DNA from: Ligula intestinalis
Taxonomy: Eukaryota > Platyhelminthes > Cestoda > Diphyllobothriidea > Diphyllobothriidae
Direction: 5' to 3'
DNA: 64,000 nt
NCBI GenBank assembly: GCA_036362985.1
Contig: JAYGXS010000001.1
Coordinates: 55,744,350-55,808,349, forward strand
The notes under the pieces are model-generated. The model was not told the DNA's origin, did not search any database, and saw only the letters and a list, made by a program, of their open reading frames with translations. Shown here in pieces: positions 1 through 12,200 of this stretch (its first letter is position 1; each line of letters opens with the position of its first letter). The position numbers and the translations under genes are program-made.

Positions 1-2100
1 CAACGGCTAGCATTTCAGCTGTCAACTTTGACAAGACCATGATATCGTTACCATGGTGAGATCCAAAGGCAGAGGAGGCTATAAAATAACTTATTAGGAC
101 GCTACTTGAGTCTAGAAGTCAATGAGGACGAGGCGTGGGACAATAAGGAGGAGAGGAGCAAAGGTAACCACTGCGAACGCAGCCAAATACCCTGGCTATT
201 GCGACAAGCAGTTGTCCGACCGCAGCGCATAAGTGCAGTGAGGCGTTTAGCGGGCGAGGGAAGCAAATTTATGACTGCACATCTAGCCGCAGCGGGAAAG
301 GAAGACGGTGGGGGAGGAAGAGGGGCTTCATAGCCTTGGGAAGAGATAATAAAAGGTTCTCTAAATACCTCATTAATAACTGCGACGTGCTAATTATGAT
401 TGAATTTGAGAATATACTATTATTAATACTACTATTGTACTGCATTTTTGACCCTGGATAAAGCATAATACTTTCAGCCACAAAAGAATGCAGGTTGTTG
501 CGACACATATGAGTATCGTTTACAGGGTGACGTGAGGAACCATTCACTCTCCATGAACACACGGGAAGAGAAATCCCCCACTCGGTAATGGGCATGGCCA
601 TGAGCAAAATTCCAGGATGCACAGTTATTCCTGTACACTAACCTAAATACAAATACGAACCCTAACCACAGCTTATAGCTAGCCGGCACCTTAAAAGTAA
701 ACCTAACCCTAAGCTCAACAATAGCACTTATATCCTTGGAAACAAACTTAATTTTCCCGAATAGGGGTGTTGTTTGTCTTGTTTGTATTTCATTTTAGAT
801 TAACTTGGAATTTTGCAGATTTGAAGTGCATAAAATTTCTTCAACCACACATGACAAAAATCCTATGTGCGACCATTTATGTTACATATTTCGTCCAATA
901 AACAATCATTCATTCAGTCGTTTTTGTGGATAACATACTGATCAGAAGCCCCAACTAACTGTAACATATGCTGGTCTTATAGTGTATTTCAGGGCTCTTT
1001 CAAATGAACTAACGAATTAGCTTTGAACTATGATACCATTTAAAAATTAAAAATTTCGTTTCTTATTGTGACGCCTCAAATTTTCAAGATTTCCCACGTG
1101 TTCTTTAAGCAAAGGTTATATTTAATTGTATGACCGCTACTGAAAACCTCTTTCGTCGAAAAGAACGATTGCAACTGTGATGTAACATACCTGTCATGCA
1201 TAGCTTGTAGGAGATGAGAAGTATATATGGCTCAGTTGTAAGATTTATATTATTTTAAGGCCTTGTAGGAAGTAGAATTTTCTGACGCCGAAAAATCGCG
1301 CAGGCTAATTTTATGTTTCCGGCTCCCACATGACGAGAAGTTAATGAAGGGTACAGAGAAAATGATACCAGAAAAATAGACCAGGTTGCCACCACAGCAG
1401 CGTTATCATTTCAAGATGATTTTCTGAATTAAGTTCATGTGAAAAAAAAAATAAACGCTGACACATGGGCTTGCTGAGTTCGAGAAAGGAGTGGTGGTAT
1501 AGACTAAAGATTTGTTCTGTTTTGCTAAAGCTTTGGTTCTCTGCTCACTGCTAAGACAATGGGTTTCCAGTTTTTCTAGTTTCACCATTCATATCTTTTT
1601 TAAAGTGGTTGGTTAAGATACCTCACTAGGCAAAATCGTACTCATTTTGGCGAATTCCTTGCATGAAAAGGCAGTCATACAATTTCTACTTAGAATATAT
1701 AAATTCTCTTCCTTTACTTCTGTATGGGTATGTTGCTGACTTATTTAGACAGGCTTCCTTCACCAAGATAACTCTTCGATTGATAAAAAATATTTCATGC
1801 TGCGGATACACATTTTATGCACATCCTCAACTCAGAACCGCTCATTCGGATTTCAACAAATATATTCAGCAGGCACACAGCGGCCATTTCAGTTTTCTCA
1901 AAATGCCTTGATTGTTGCAGACCGCTAGGTCGATAAAAAAAACCTTTAGGTGATGCTGTAACTTACCATAATAACAGCCTAGGTACGAGCTAAAAGGCCC
2001 AGACACGTGTTTTGCCGGTATTCTGCCGCTGCTTGACACAGCTGCAAAGGGTCCGGCTCATCAGTGGGTCCCCCAGCTTTCCCTGTCTGCTTTCTGGTTG
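1..2100. other. AT-rich stretch, no gene recognised
   Basis: No open frame here has recognisable protein similarity, and the short frames present look like chance. The only notable motif is degenerate telomere-like sequence around 646-715 (several CCTAA-type repeats); a similar patch lies near 14,376-14,450. Nothing else was supported. Confidence 0.4.
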
Positions 2101-2110
2101 ATATATTGGC

Positions 2111-2370
2111 TTTGAAAGTTCAGCTTTTTTTAATCTCCTGAGAAATTAATTTCTGTTCGTGGTATATATCAGTGTATTTGCAGTCCATAGGCGTATACTG
2201 AAATCGTAAGTCTGCCTGTCGGCAGGAAGTGGATATTTCGCAGTAGTTGACGGATTTCAAACCAAATATACACTTACAATTTCAGTCTACGCCTATAGAC
2301 CTCAAATACACTGATATATACCGCGAACAGAAATTAATTTCTCAGGAGATTAAAAAGCTGAACCTTTAAA
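2111..2370. repeat. Foldback element (long inverted repeat, possible MITE)
   Basis: The arms at about 2,111-2,210 and 2,273-2,369 are nearly perfect reverse complements over some 97-100 bases and are separated by about 62 bases. The centre holds a small CTGCC/GGCAG hairpin at 2,212-2,226. The transcript of either strand would fold into one long hairpin. No coding potential is seen. The arrangement fits a foldback or hairpin MITE or a recent inverted duplication; no clear target duplication was found, so the family cannot be named. Confidence 0.75.
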
Positions 2371-2658
2371 CTATCATCAGCAGACAGTTCTTTGGCGGAT
2401 GATACAATGTTTAGTGTTTTAAAGTTGGACATCAATCGTAGCGTATATACAAGTTTCTAGCAACGATATTGTGTGCTTCTTTCAGCATACGTTAGACATC
2501 TTACGCATTCACTTATTCATGCACTAGGCAAAGAAGACAACGCTACAGTAACCTCAGCTGGGCTTTCAAGTTGACATGGCCCGCCGATCTAATAAATCGA
2601 TTTTAGTGCAGTTTACGGCAATTAAGGTCCGTGCACCCTAAGTGGAGTTGAAAAGAGA

Positions 2659-2661
<3 letters not shown>

Positions 2662-2700
<39 letters not shown>
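2662..2700. repeat. (TA)n microsatellite
   Basis: An uninterrupted run of alternating T and A, about 19 units, directly upstream of the Penelope-like remnant and ribozyme array. Confidence 0.95.
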
Positions 2701-2704
<4 letters not shown>

Positions 2705-2740
2705 AGGTAAGGCGATCCCGGGAACCAAAGGTTTATCGTC

Positions 2741-3180
2741 CTGACGTTTCGGAATCACACAAGCTTCCATTGTCAAAGGTAATAGTCACACGAATTGACA
2801 CAGTATTTAAGGGTAACATCAGCAAGGCAGGCCAATGGCTGTTGTTGTCATACGTCAGTGGGCTCGTCTCAGTAGGAGGGGGGGAGGAGTGGGGGGGGGT
2901 TGGGGTGATAACGGTCATTGATCGGGTTGTCATGGTCCGTTGGTAGGGTTCACCCGTCCTCCTGCTGTGTTGACAACTTTCTGCCAGCGTGTGAACGGTG
3001 GTTGCCATGTCCGTGTTCACGTGTCGGCTGCTGCCGGGCTGGTGATCATCGCTGTCTGGTCCCAGCGTGTGTTTGTGTTTGTCTGCATTGCTCTTCTTGT
3101 CATGCGGCCGTGGGTTCGTCTCCGAGGGGGGCGGTGGTGGCGTCGGGGTGATAATGGTCATTGATCGGGTTACCATGTAA
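2741..3180 (-). repeat. Penelope-like terminal remnant with low-complexity duplication
   Basis: On the minus strand, 2,782-2,741 carries a GAAACGTCAGGA motif after a GGAA...TTCC stem, the same arrangement as the hammerhead-bearing ends of the Penelope-like copies at 21.1, 29.9 and 31.2 kb. The CUGAUGA core is degraded here to UUGACAA. The rest is G-rich low-complexity DNA in which a segment beginning GGTGATAAYGGTCATTGATC occurs twice, at about 2,904 and 3,147. The long proline-rich minus-strand frame (2,733-3,197) is a by-product of this duplication and is not annotated as a gene. Confidence 0.4.
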
Positions 3181-3200
3181 GTGGGGTATGACAGCATCTG

Positions 3201-3259
3201 GGGTAACTTGATACAGAACTGTTTCGGGATTATTAGCCTTCATCAGCCAAGCATAACCC
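3201..3259 (-). ncRNA. Hammerhead ribozyme, array unit 1
   Basis: Read on the minus strand: stem I (CUUGG with UCAAG, extended by GGGU with ACCC across a small internal loop), the CUGAUGA core (complement of 3,240-3,246), stem II GGCU/AUCC with one mismatch, GAAA, and a short stem III (ACAG/CUGU, UU loop). The conserved A15.1-U16.1 pair and a GUA cleavage triplet are present. Cleavage is predicted between the complements of 3,212 and 3,211. Stem III is very short, as in other repeat-borne type I hammerheads, which often cleave best as dimers. Confidence 0.82.
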
Positions 3260-3568
3260 TGAACACCAGCTGGTCAGACAACACAAACAAACGCACTCAC
3301 AGGCAACGCATTTGGTCCAGCACTGGAGTCTATCAGATGGGTCATAAGCACTTCATCGAAGCGCAGTTCATCAGCGCCTTGGCACCTGCCATTTGCTGTC
3401 ACTGCTGATCGGGTATATATTCACTCACAAATGTGCGAACACCCATGGAATAGGCTTCCTAACTAAACAAAGTTCATGTGGTGGTAAGAGGTCCCCAACG
3501 GATGACCGCCTGCCAGGCCGATTCCGGCCAAGTCATAATAGCAGTAAGGAGGGTATGACAGCGTCTGG

Positions 3569-3627
3569 GGGTAACCTGATACAGAACTGTTTCGGGCTTA
3601 TTAGCCTTCATCAGCCGAGCATAACCC
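3569..3627 (-). ncRNA. Hammerhead ribozyme, array unit 2
   Basis: Same architecture as unit 1: CUGAUGA is the complement of 3,608-3,614 and stem II is a perfect GGCU-AAUA-AGCC hairpin. GAAA and stem III (ACAG/CUGU) are intact and the triplet is GUA. Stem I has one C-A mismatch and one wobble caused by two substitutions, so this copy may be slower. Cleavage is predicted between 3,580 and 3,579. Confidence 0.82.
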
Positions 3628-3936
3628 TGAACACCAGCTGGTCAGACAACACAAACAAACGCACTCACAGACGGCGCAGTTGGTCCACCACTGGAGTCTA
3701 TCAGATGGGTCATAAGCACTTCATCGAAACGCAGTTCATCAGCGCCTCGCCACCTGCCATTTGCTGTCACTGCTGATGGGGTATATATTCACTCAGGAAT
3801 GTGCGAACACCGATCGAATAGGCTTCCAAACTAAACAAAGTTCGTGTGGTGGTCAGAGGTCCCCAACGGGTGACCACCTGCCAGGCCGATTCCGGCCAAG
3901 TCATAATAGCAGTAAGTGGGGTATGACAGCATCTGG

Positions 3937-3994
3937 GGGTAACTTGATACAGAACTGTTTCGGGCTTATTAGCCTTCATCAGCCAAGCATAACC
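3937..3994 (-). ncRNA. Hammerhead ribozyme, array unit 3
   Basis: The best of the three copies. All core bases are present (CUGAUGA at 3,976-3,982, GAAA, A15.1-U16.1, GUA), stem II is a perfect GGCU/AGCC, the proximal stem I is CUUGG/UCAAG and stem III is ACAG/CUGU. The outer part of stem I loses one pair. Cleavage is predicted between 3,948 and 3,947. Confidence 0.85.
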
Positions 3995-4087
3995 TTGAAC
4001 ACCATCTGGTTGGACAACACAAACAAACGCACTCACAGACGGCGCAGTTGGTCCACCACTGGTGTCTATCAGATGGGTCATAAGCAC

Positions 4088-4090
<3 letters not shown>

Positions 4091-4118
<28 letters not shown>
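4091..4118. repeat. (AT)n microsatellite
   Basis: Fourteen AT units at the point where the third retrozyme-like unit breaks off. Confidence 0.95.
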
Positions 4119-4123
<5 letters not shown>

Positions 4124-4129
4124 TACATG

Positions 4130-4407
4130 CACAAGGACATTACTAGCAAAGACAGGAGACACTTGGAAGGCCTTTTTTGCCTTGTTTGGCGTCATCAGCT
4201 AGTGATCACCAACCCCAGTATGGCCGCGGAAATTGCTGCCACACGTAGATTTGTATTCACGATCCCTCCTGTCGGGGCGAACATCCTAACTTTTGAGCTA
4301 CGAGCCCACTGTCTAGGTGGTATTAGATTGGGAGTATACAATGGCATAAACGCGTACACCGATCTGTCAGAGTGGTCTGATCGATCTACAGATCGCTGTA
4401 CGCGTCT

Positions 4408-4412
<5 letters not shown>
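4130..4412 (-). repeat. SINE-like repeat: tRNA-like head with decayed hammerhead
   Basis: On the minus strand a tRNA-like segment (about 4,310-4,230) has a GTAGCTC-type A box and a T-arm-like hairpin. After it comes CUGAUGA with a GCC...GGC stem II (complement of 4,158-4,200), but GAAA has become AAAA, so cleavage is not expected. The order (tRNA-like head, 45-60 bases, hammerhead) matches the copies at 32.4 kb and 51.9-52.1 kb. Upstream are a 27-base imperfect inverted repeat (arms 4,341-4,367 and 4,388-4,414) and an AT run. The family resembles schistosome Sm-alpha in design; that comparison is from general knowledge, not alignment. Confidence 0.55.

Positions 4413-4445
<33 letters not shown>
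4413..4445. repeat. (AT)n microsatellite
   Basis: About 16 AT units directly after the right arm of the 4,341-4,414 inverted repeat. Confidence 0.95.
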
Positions 4446-4448
<3 letters not shown>

Positions 4449-6120
4449 CGTCATTTCCCAAATCCAGTGACATTACGGCAGTAACTTTCTAGCGGATTTG
4501 TGAGTTAAAAATGCATATAAGATGGGATCGTATCAAATACTATGATGGCTAGTGCTAGAACCAGCAGTCTTTTGCATTCGTTATCAAATCATATGAAGTT
4601 GACAAGAAAAAAAATACTCTGGGTACAAGTGTAGGTTTGGTTAGTTGAAGCACTGTAAACAGGCCCAATTTGAACTACTTGCAGCAGTTGAAAAAGGAGA
4701 ACAAAGACGTTATTCCTACGCTATACTCTTCTTAAACAGAAGCAATATACTGTTCTGTCTGATAGCAGACCAATTCGTCATAGTTTATAGTGGATTTGTA
4801 GCAACCTTTTGCTTATTGCAATTTTAAAACTCTGAATAATATCACTCAAGAATATAATCGTAAGTAGCCTATGAATGCAAAGGTATTTTGACCAAACTAA
4901 GCAAAGCAGCAATAAACTCTTGCAAGCTTTCGGAACGGACATTCACTTGCTATCTGCCTGAAAGAAGAGAATGAGTGCATGTTTATTTACTGAGAAAATT
5001 GAACGCAGTGATTAACCTCATAATGCATGATATAGTGTATTAACAGCCAGCCTTAGGAATGTTAAAATTGTTCTAGAAACTTAACGACATATCTTAGTAT
5101 TATATCTTATTATTAATATAATCACATACCAATGACATACGAATTAAAACAAAAGACCTCAGGTGGATTTCCACTGCCCACTACATGCACATTGTCTTTT
5201 TTGCACAGTGAGGATAAAAATACCGCTCTCCCGAACACAATTTATAAAGCAACAATTACAGCCGTGAAACAAAGCGTCTACGTCTCAAGTACGTTCAAAG
5301 TCAGTGTTGGCACTAAAGAGTTCGGACGACTTTAACTTAACCAATTTGTATGAAATCGAAGATTAAATACCACCTGACCTACCTCATCTAGTATGTCTTC
5401 ACACAGATCACATTCAATTATTTTGTGCTTATTTTCGACTTTAAACTAACAAATTATTGAAATCTTGTGAGTTATTTCTCTCTGGGCTTTAATCTTATTG
5501 GAATTATTGCTTTTCATGTCTGTCATAAATATGTTGACGTCATTTGTGGTACGACTTTTTATACATCTCCCAAGTTATGTCATTATAGAGATGTGTAAAG
5601 TTTTGGACACGAGCTTATGTACCAGGACTTAAAACCAGAAATGAAAATAACTCGGTCAGACTGGCTATTAAAATATGCAGGGGGGCGCGGCAGGTTTTCT
5701 GTCTAGGTTCAACATGACATTAAGGTTGAGTCCTGCATTGTTAGCTGTGCAATCAGATGCAGGTCGGATTTTCCTCGTCAACACCCGCTACTGGCAATTT
5801 AGATATCCGCAGCTTACCATTTGTGAAGTCAATTTCATTTTCGGAACGAAAGACTGCCTGAGCCCGTTTACTGTCTATTTTTGTTGACTCGTCAGTGCCA
5901 CACAGAAAAGAGTACATTTGATCCAAGCTGAGATTGTGCTTCCTTTGCCGTGTTTCCTCTATCGTAGCAACAATCCGTATGCAAAAACATTTTAATGTAA
6001 ACTTATCAAATGACAAAAAATCCTCTCAATATTATCATACACTTTTTAACTGTAAAGACAAGCATACCTTCCTCAAACCAACACACCACCAACATCTCAT
6101 GCTCAGAATTACTATGAATC
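4446..6120. other. No gene recognised
   Basis: AT-rich, with only short open frames that have no recognisable similarity. Around 4,922-4,962 the minus strand has a GTTCCGAAAGCTTGC segment like decayed Penelope-type ends; it is too degenerate to call. Confidence 0.35.
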
Positions 6121-6124
6121 ATGA

Positions 6125-6240
6125 CGCCCGGTGGGGCCTCGTTGATCAGATCGTTCGAACATTGGTTGCACTCAGCTCTATCCTCCCTGTCTTGGGTCCA
6201 AATCCCACCGAGTCCGCCAGTTTTTTTCGTAATTGGGTCA
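6125..6240 (+). repeat. tRNA-like SINE remnant
   Basis: A T-arm-like hairpin with a TGGG/CCCA stem and a TCCAAAT-type loop (about 6,193-6,213) follows a possible A box, giving a weak internal pol III promoter. No intact cloverleaf and no clear hammerhead follows. It may be a decayed member of the tRNA-derived repeats elsewhere in the window. Confidence 0.3.
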
Positions 6241-6299
6241 AAATAAGTATGACTGAAAATAAAGTAGGTGACTTAGTGCTGTAAGCTAGGAGTCCACCC

Positions 6300-9200
6300 C
6301 ATCCTAGTTAAATTCTGTGCCACTGAATGAGTTAATTACATACTCTTAACCCCACAAATTTAAGACATAGCGGGACCAAATGTGCAAGAAGACATCGAAT
6401 AATGTAAAGGAACAGCCTATGGATAGCTGGGTTGAGTGAGAAATCGCAAAAATGTAAAATATGTCAGCATTTCGGTGCAGGAATATCGCTGCGGCGTTTT
6501 TGACAGAACATTCTTCCTGCGTCCGCCGTTTATTCAATTAACTGTATCGATAACAAGTAAAGCTTTGTATGATATCCTCACAGAAGGATTTTGTTTGAAA
6601 GTGTTATTCTGTGCCTGATGGTTGGACCGTAAGAAGAAAAGGTAAGCTATACAGTGGATTTTAAAATAAAGTATGTCTTATATTTGCAGTCACCACCGCG
6701 CATTTCGTAAGCTAAAAACAGGGTGATGAATACCTTTAATGTTAACAGTATTCTACGCAAAAAGCGTACATACTTAGCTAGGCCTAACCGAGAAAACCTA
6801 GGTTAAAACATTAGCCAAAGGAGCTGCAATAAGCCGCCATTAATCATCTCGGGACAGCTTTCGAAACCAATTATACTCCTTTTGTTAACTGGCGCGTAAG
6901 CTTTTACAATGCCAACTTTATTTGATTTATAGCGCTTGGCTACTTATTTATTCATTTTATGGGCTTGACAGGTAATCACTAAGGGATAGTGACCCCATAA
7001 CAAAGCCAGGCTTCTGTCAAAATGGTGCGTATTGTAGAAAAGATTGATTGTGGTTAATGGGAACAAACCCAACGAAAAAATGAACAAATACAGTCTACCT
7101 ATGGTCCGCTGTATAATTAACAAACCATCTGTGTTATGCTTGAAGTTAGAGAAATAATACTCTTTGGTACGCACATCTAGTGGTAAAACCTGCATTTCCT
7201 GTTTAATTACCTGAATTTACCCAGTTTGTGAATGAACAGAGTATCCGATATTTTATCAAACCTCCTGTAAGTTAGGAGATGCATATTCAATATATATTAT
7301 ATAACTACATAAACACTTGCTCCTAAATTTTTGAACTCTTCAATACGAGATACTACATTTTAAATTTTCTCAAACAAAGGCTTATTATGTTAATAAATGG
7401 CTTGATTAGTGACCTCTTAATCCCATTATTTTACAGTTAGGGAAGAAAAAGTGTTTCTTACATATGGAAAAAATACAAACATTCGCTAAAATCGCGCCAG
7501 GTTAAAATTTGGCCCTCTTTCCTACAGTTGGATAAGAAGGACTTTAACTTCCGCGGCTCTTACACTCGGGAACTGTACTAACCATTGGTTTGTATTAAAT
7601 TTTAATGCTACAAGAAACAAAATTATTTCCATGGAAACAAAGCAGTTCAGTAAACTGTATGTTAGTTCGGTGAACCGTCTTTGATATTCCATTTCTTATC
7701 CAAATTTGAGTTACAATCAGAAGGCGATGCAATGAACACTTTTACTCAAGCCATTCATATTCCTAATTAATTGTTTGTTGTGTAGGTTTTATAATGATGC
7801 GCTAGCCGTAAGCTAATGGACTGTTATAAAAATCCATTCTCTTTCCGCGCAAAATTTACTGCTAATAGGCTGGTTAACAATATAGTCATGGAAATTTTGT
7901 CTATTTTGATAACCGAGATAATTTATAACCAATCATTTGTTCGTTGGCTGAGAAAGAGATTTGGAAACTTTTGAAAACTTTTCAGGGAGGTTTATGCAAC
8001 TACTGAATAGTAAAGGCATACATCCATTGAAAACTCGGTTCATTATACCCTAAAATTTATTAATGATGGTTGTCGTGCGTATGCACATTTATTGCGCGAG
8101 TACGCCCCCTAAATGGTCCGCGTGGTAGATAGGTTGGGACAACACGGAAGCTAGATCTGAGCATGGCAAGCGTTATTCTAGAGGCGTCCCCATAATGAAT
8201 ACCACACATTTGGGAGTGTGGCGGCACGCGTACGTGCTGGCGCCCGATCTCAACTGTGTTTTTCTTGACAACAGCTACAGCTAGGTGAGAGAAGAAAGCG
8301 TGCGTTAGATGTATCGCAAGTCTACCCGCACCTTAGACAAACTTAGGCGCAAGTCATTGCCCTTGTGCTTGCATACTGTGGAGCACACAGGTGCCCTCGT
8401 TCGATAAGATGGTCAAAGTTTTCATTCATAAGTGAGTTAACGCTCCACTTCTACTAGCACTGAGAGGCATTTTTTGCTGTTTTCAATGAAAAGCAGATTT
8501 AATAAGTAAATAGCTGCGCATGTAGATAGATATATGGATGAACTGCCAACTTATGTTGGTGCACAAAATCATTTTCAGTTTTATATGCCCAAAAAAGTCA
8601 TCCAGAACTTTCCGGGAATTATATGACATTGTTAGCTGTGCAACAGAGGATTTAACTGCTCAGAATGATCAAGATTTGAGAGCCTTCCTAATTTATGCAA
8701 ACAGTACTATCGTGTACAACACGAGCATAATATGGTTAGCTCTGCTACTAGAAAACATTGCAATGTAAAGGTTCAATGTTAAATACCCTTCCGCATACAT
8801 ATCTATACAATGTGTTTATGATTAAAATTAATCGGTGAAAAATCTCAAAATATTGGTGTGACCCTTCGTACGCGTCCAGTTAACCAGTGGTGTTTGTAGT
8901 CAATCACGTAAAAAAATTATCTGCAAGGCTTTGTCACCAGGCCCTCTGCAGTTTTGTTTGCATGTCTCCACGATGTCAACCTAAAGCCCGTCGAAACCGT
9001 AAACACAGCGAAGGATCTTCTGAATTTGTTGCGGTATGCGGTGGTCGATCGAATTTAGGACTGCATGAATCTGTTGCAGATCGTGGTTACGGGTCGGAAT
9101 CATGGGATGCAGCCCTCCTGGTCAATTGTTCCTGGATCCGACAGAAAACGTTTGTCCAACTAGCTTAAAAAGTGGGCATTGTTTACGAGCGGATCATCCA

Positions 9201-12200
9201 AATAGGAACTCATATCGGATGGTGACTTTTGCGTGCTACCAAGAGCTATTTATATGGTGCACTTGCGTCCCCTGTCAGCATCTTATCGAAAAAATTAGTT
9301 GATTATTCACTTTCCTTTCCATGTTCGATTCAATACCATGAAAGACAGGCTTAGGACACTTGTTATGGCCTCTCGGTCTCTTTTTTTAGTGATCACCAAA
9401 GCATTGTTCGCACAGCGGTTGCGGAAATTTAGCTAGCAATGAGAAAATACTGAAGACATTGACCGGCCAAGTATACACAGGTACTTGATTAAACCCTGTT
9501 TTGTTTCTCTCTACCCGTCTCTACCTCAAATGCATCCATTTTTCCTACCTTTCACTATTTAGCTTTCCGTCTTTTAGGAATACCTTTCGCATACAGGATT
9601 GTTCATCCTCTTCTTCAAGTTTTGGACTAATCTCTACCCTTCGGTGGTTGCCTGCGTTACAAGCCTATGGAAAGAAGTTTAGTCAAAACCCTGGAGATAT
9701 GTTTCAAAGCACCATCTCAATTCATGACTTCGCCAACCTCAACATCCGTCTGGGTCAAAAATCAAGTACGGTGTCAGCGACCGCAGTGCCAATACCAGAT
9801 ACAATTTTGCTGGCCGTGTTCCTCATGGGTGCCAGGTGGTGTGGCAGACTGGCAGTTCAGTTTCCCATCTCTCGGTTTAGACAACCAACCACAGGATGGG
9901 TAGTCAGACTGGTGAGAGATAATTAGATGCAAATTCATCGAAGGGCACAGTGAACGGAAGTAGCTTCACGACAGAGGAGCTAGTGAAAGTTGATGTGGGG
10001 AAAATGGCTTGCAACTCGCGGTGATTTAGTGCCGCAACTACTTGAGAATGACGACATTTTGACAGCCCCAGGAAAGTGTGTCTAACTTCCCCGGAATGGG
10101 CCCTCAGCTACACAGCGCAGACGCATAAGTGGTCAACAAGTTCTGCAGAGAGACTAATCTTTCAGACATTTAATCAGACAGATCTGTCACTGATTTTAAC
10201 AGAAGCCTATTTGCTTAATCATGTCAGACTATCCACCACACATAGGCTTCCTGTTTATTCTCAGAGGGAAACGAAACATTAAAATTAATTTGGCTAACTT
10301 CACGGGGGCAACTTTCTGGGACGCTTATGCGTTGACTTCAATCTGTTCCACGGAGGCCCTTCTATGGTGTACGCTGGTACTTTGCCGGAAGTGTGTCTTA
10401 TTCAAAAAACTCGTTCTACTTTACGAAAAAGTAAACAGGTAGGTGAGCTTAAAGATAGGAAAGCGCAAATTGTTTCCGAATTAAATTCTAGTAGCGTTTG
10501 TGATTAGATTACCGAGTTACATAATTCCGGTTTTTTGGACGGTGGAAGTCATCAGTGGCATGGGATTTTACTGCCTGCACTGGACTTTACATCGGCATTC
10601 TGAGACATTAGAAGAGATTGAATATCCATAATATTCGATTATGAGCAAGACGATATTTACAAAATCTCTCCTGCTATTTATTCACCTTGTAAGCTTAGAA
10701 ATGTGACATTGTCGACTTCACCTACGGGTATAATTTCTATCGAGCCTCTCGGAAGTTTCTGTTAGTCACAATCCCGAATGAACCTTTAAATATTGCGCAT
10801 TTTTTCGCATTTTTCGTCTTGTTTTGAAAGAATATTCCTTCAAATGAGTATATTATCACGTTCCTATGGTGTCTGTCTAAACAAGTAGCGAAGGGAATTA
10901 ATAAAGGGACATTTTTTCCATTTGGGAAAACTCGAAAATGCATGTGACTATCTCGTTTTAGCACAAGTAAACAATTGTAGGATACCATAAAGTATGCGAA
11001 ATTTTTACATGACGTTCTCTTTGGAGCAATATATTGAGTAAATTTTCAGATTCTAGCAAACGCGAAAAGCTCTGTTATATTCTGTGGAGCAGGAGAAAGA
11101 GAAGAACCAGCATCTTCAATCCGATTGTTAAAGATTTTGTTAGAGATGGCGAATACATGCATAAAGAAGATGGAGATAATTTTACTCGTTTGGGTGACAG
11201 TTAACAATAAGTATTTCTTATAGCAGTAAAGTTGAGGAACAGTTATTAACTAAAAACATTATGGTAGTCCTCATGCTGTCAAATGTTTCAGCCATAAATT
11301 CGGACACTTTAACCAAAGATTATCCACAAGTTGCTATCCTCCGGCGTAAAACTTTTGAATGGGATGCAAGTAATGATTTTTTGAAAAGTTTTAGAATGCT
11401 GAATCCAGAAAGCTCACATTGAGGTCAATGCTGCACACAAGCCACTCGGGCCGGAGTATCAGCCATTCTGAACAGGTCTACGTCTACTCTCAGGACCAAA
11501 AGAAGCTAATGATCTGAGGACGGTGGCCGGGCGTGAGCGATATTGTTCATTTACCCGAGGCATTGCTTGCAGTTAGAAATGTTCCAAACCGACTCTCTTT
11601 TTTCTATGCATCATACTACACTACCAACTGCCAGACAGTTTCTGGAGGACGAAACTCGCCAACAACCACATCGGTCGCTGCAGAAATCAGTCTCTTAATC
11701 CACAGAGTTCCTGGATTAAAACTCGGCACGTCGCTTTACCTACTCGTTTGACATTCGTTGCCACAACGTGGGGCGTGGCGAGAGAGCATTGGATGCTGTG
11801 TTTTTTAACCTAATCTAAGTACATTCTCCAATGAACTGGTTGAAAACAAACCCTACTTATCACATGCCTCACCCACCCAGCATTTGTGGAGGCATTTCAA
11901 ACGATAACGACATCAAAATCGATTTTTTACCGAGCCCCACACCGGGCTGTAATGGCATGGACAGATAATATCTGTGGGAGCACTGCAGGTGCGTCGGTGC
12001 AACCGGGTGGCTACCGACGAAGGTTGAATGTCAAAGACCGGCCATGTTAGTGAGGTAACATAATGGACATCATTAAGGTTTGTTGCGGCAAGTATAACCA
12101 AGTCGTACACTACGCCGGACTAATCGGTGAAGGTAGTGGATAGTTCTAATTCGTCCTATGCTGGCGCTCAGCTCTCATATGTGACTATAGGACGGCATGC

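Larger units (their letters stand above)
3186..4090 (-). repeat. Tandem array of 368-bp retrozyme-like units
   Basis: Two full units (from about 3,186 and 3,553) and a third truncated one (3,921-4,090) are arranged head to tail and are highly similar. Each has a hammerhead ribozyme on the minus strand; the predicted cleavage sites lie exactly 368 bases apart (3,212/3,211, 3,580/3,579, 3,948/3,947). The unit length is not a multiple of three and plus-strand open frames switch frame between units, so these frames are not genes. Known metazoan retrozymes are tandem repeats of a few hundred bases with a type I hammerhead, copied through circular RNA. The third unit breaks off at an (AT)n run. Assignment to retrozymes rather than a plain hammerhead satellite is inference. 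Confidence 0.8.

Noticed and set aside
2733..3197. Proline-rich minus-strand frame with internal TRSMTVITPTPP repeats
   Set aside because: Produced by a duplicated G-rich low-complexity segment; no domain and no splice signals.
3393..4492. Long plus-strand open frames through the 368-bp repeats
   Set aside because: They read across repeat units whose length is not a multiple of three, change frame from unit to unit and run into (AT)n.
4922..4962. Penelope-type GTTCCGAAAGC end on the minus strand
   Set aside because: Core and stem II are too degenerate to distinguish from chance.
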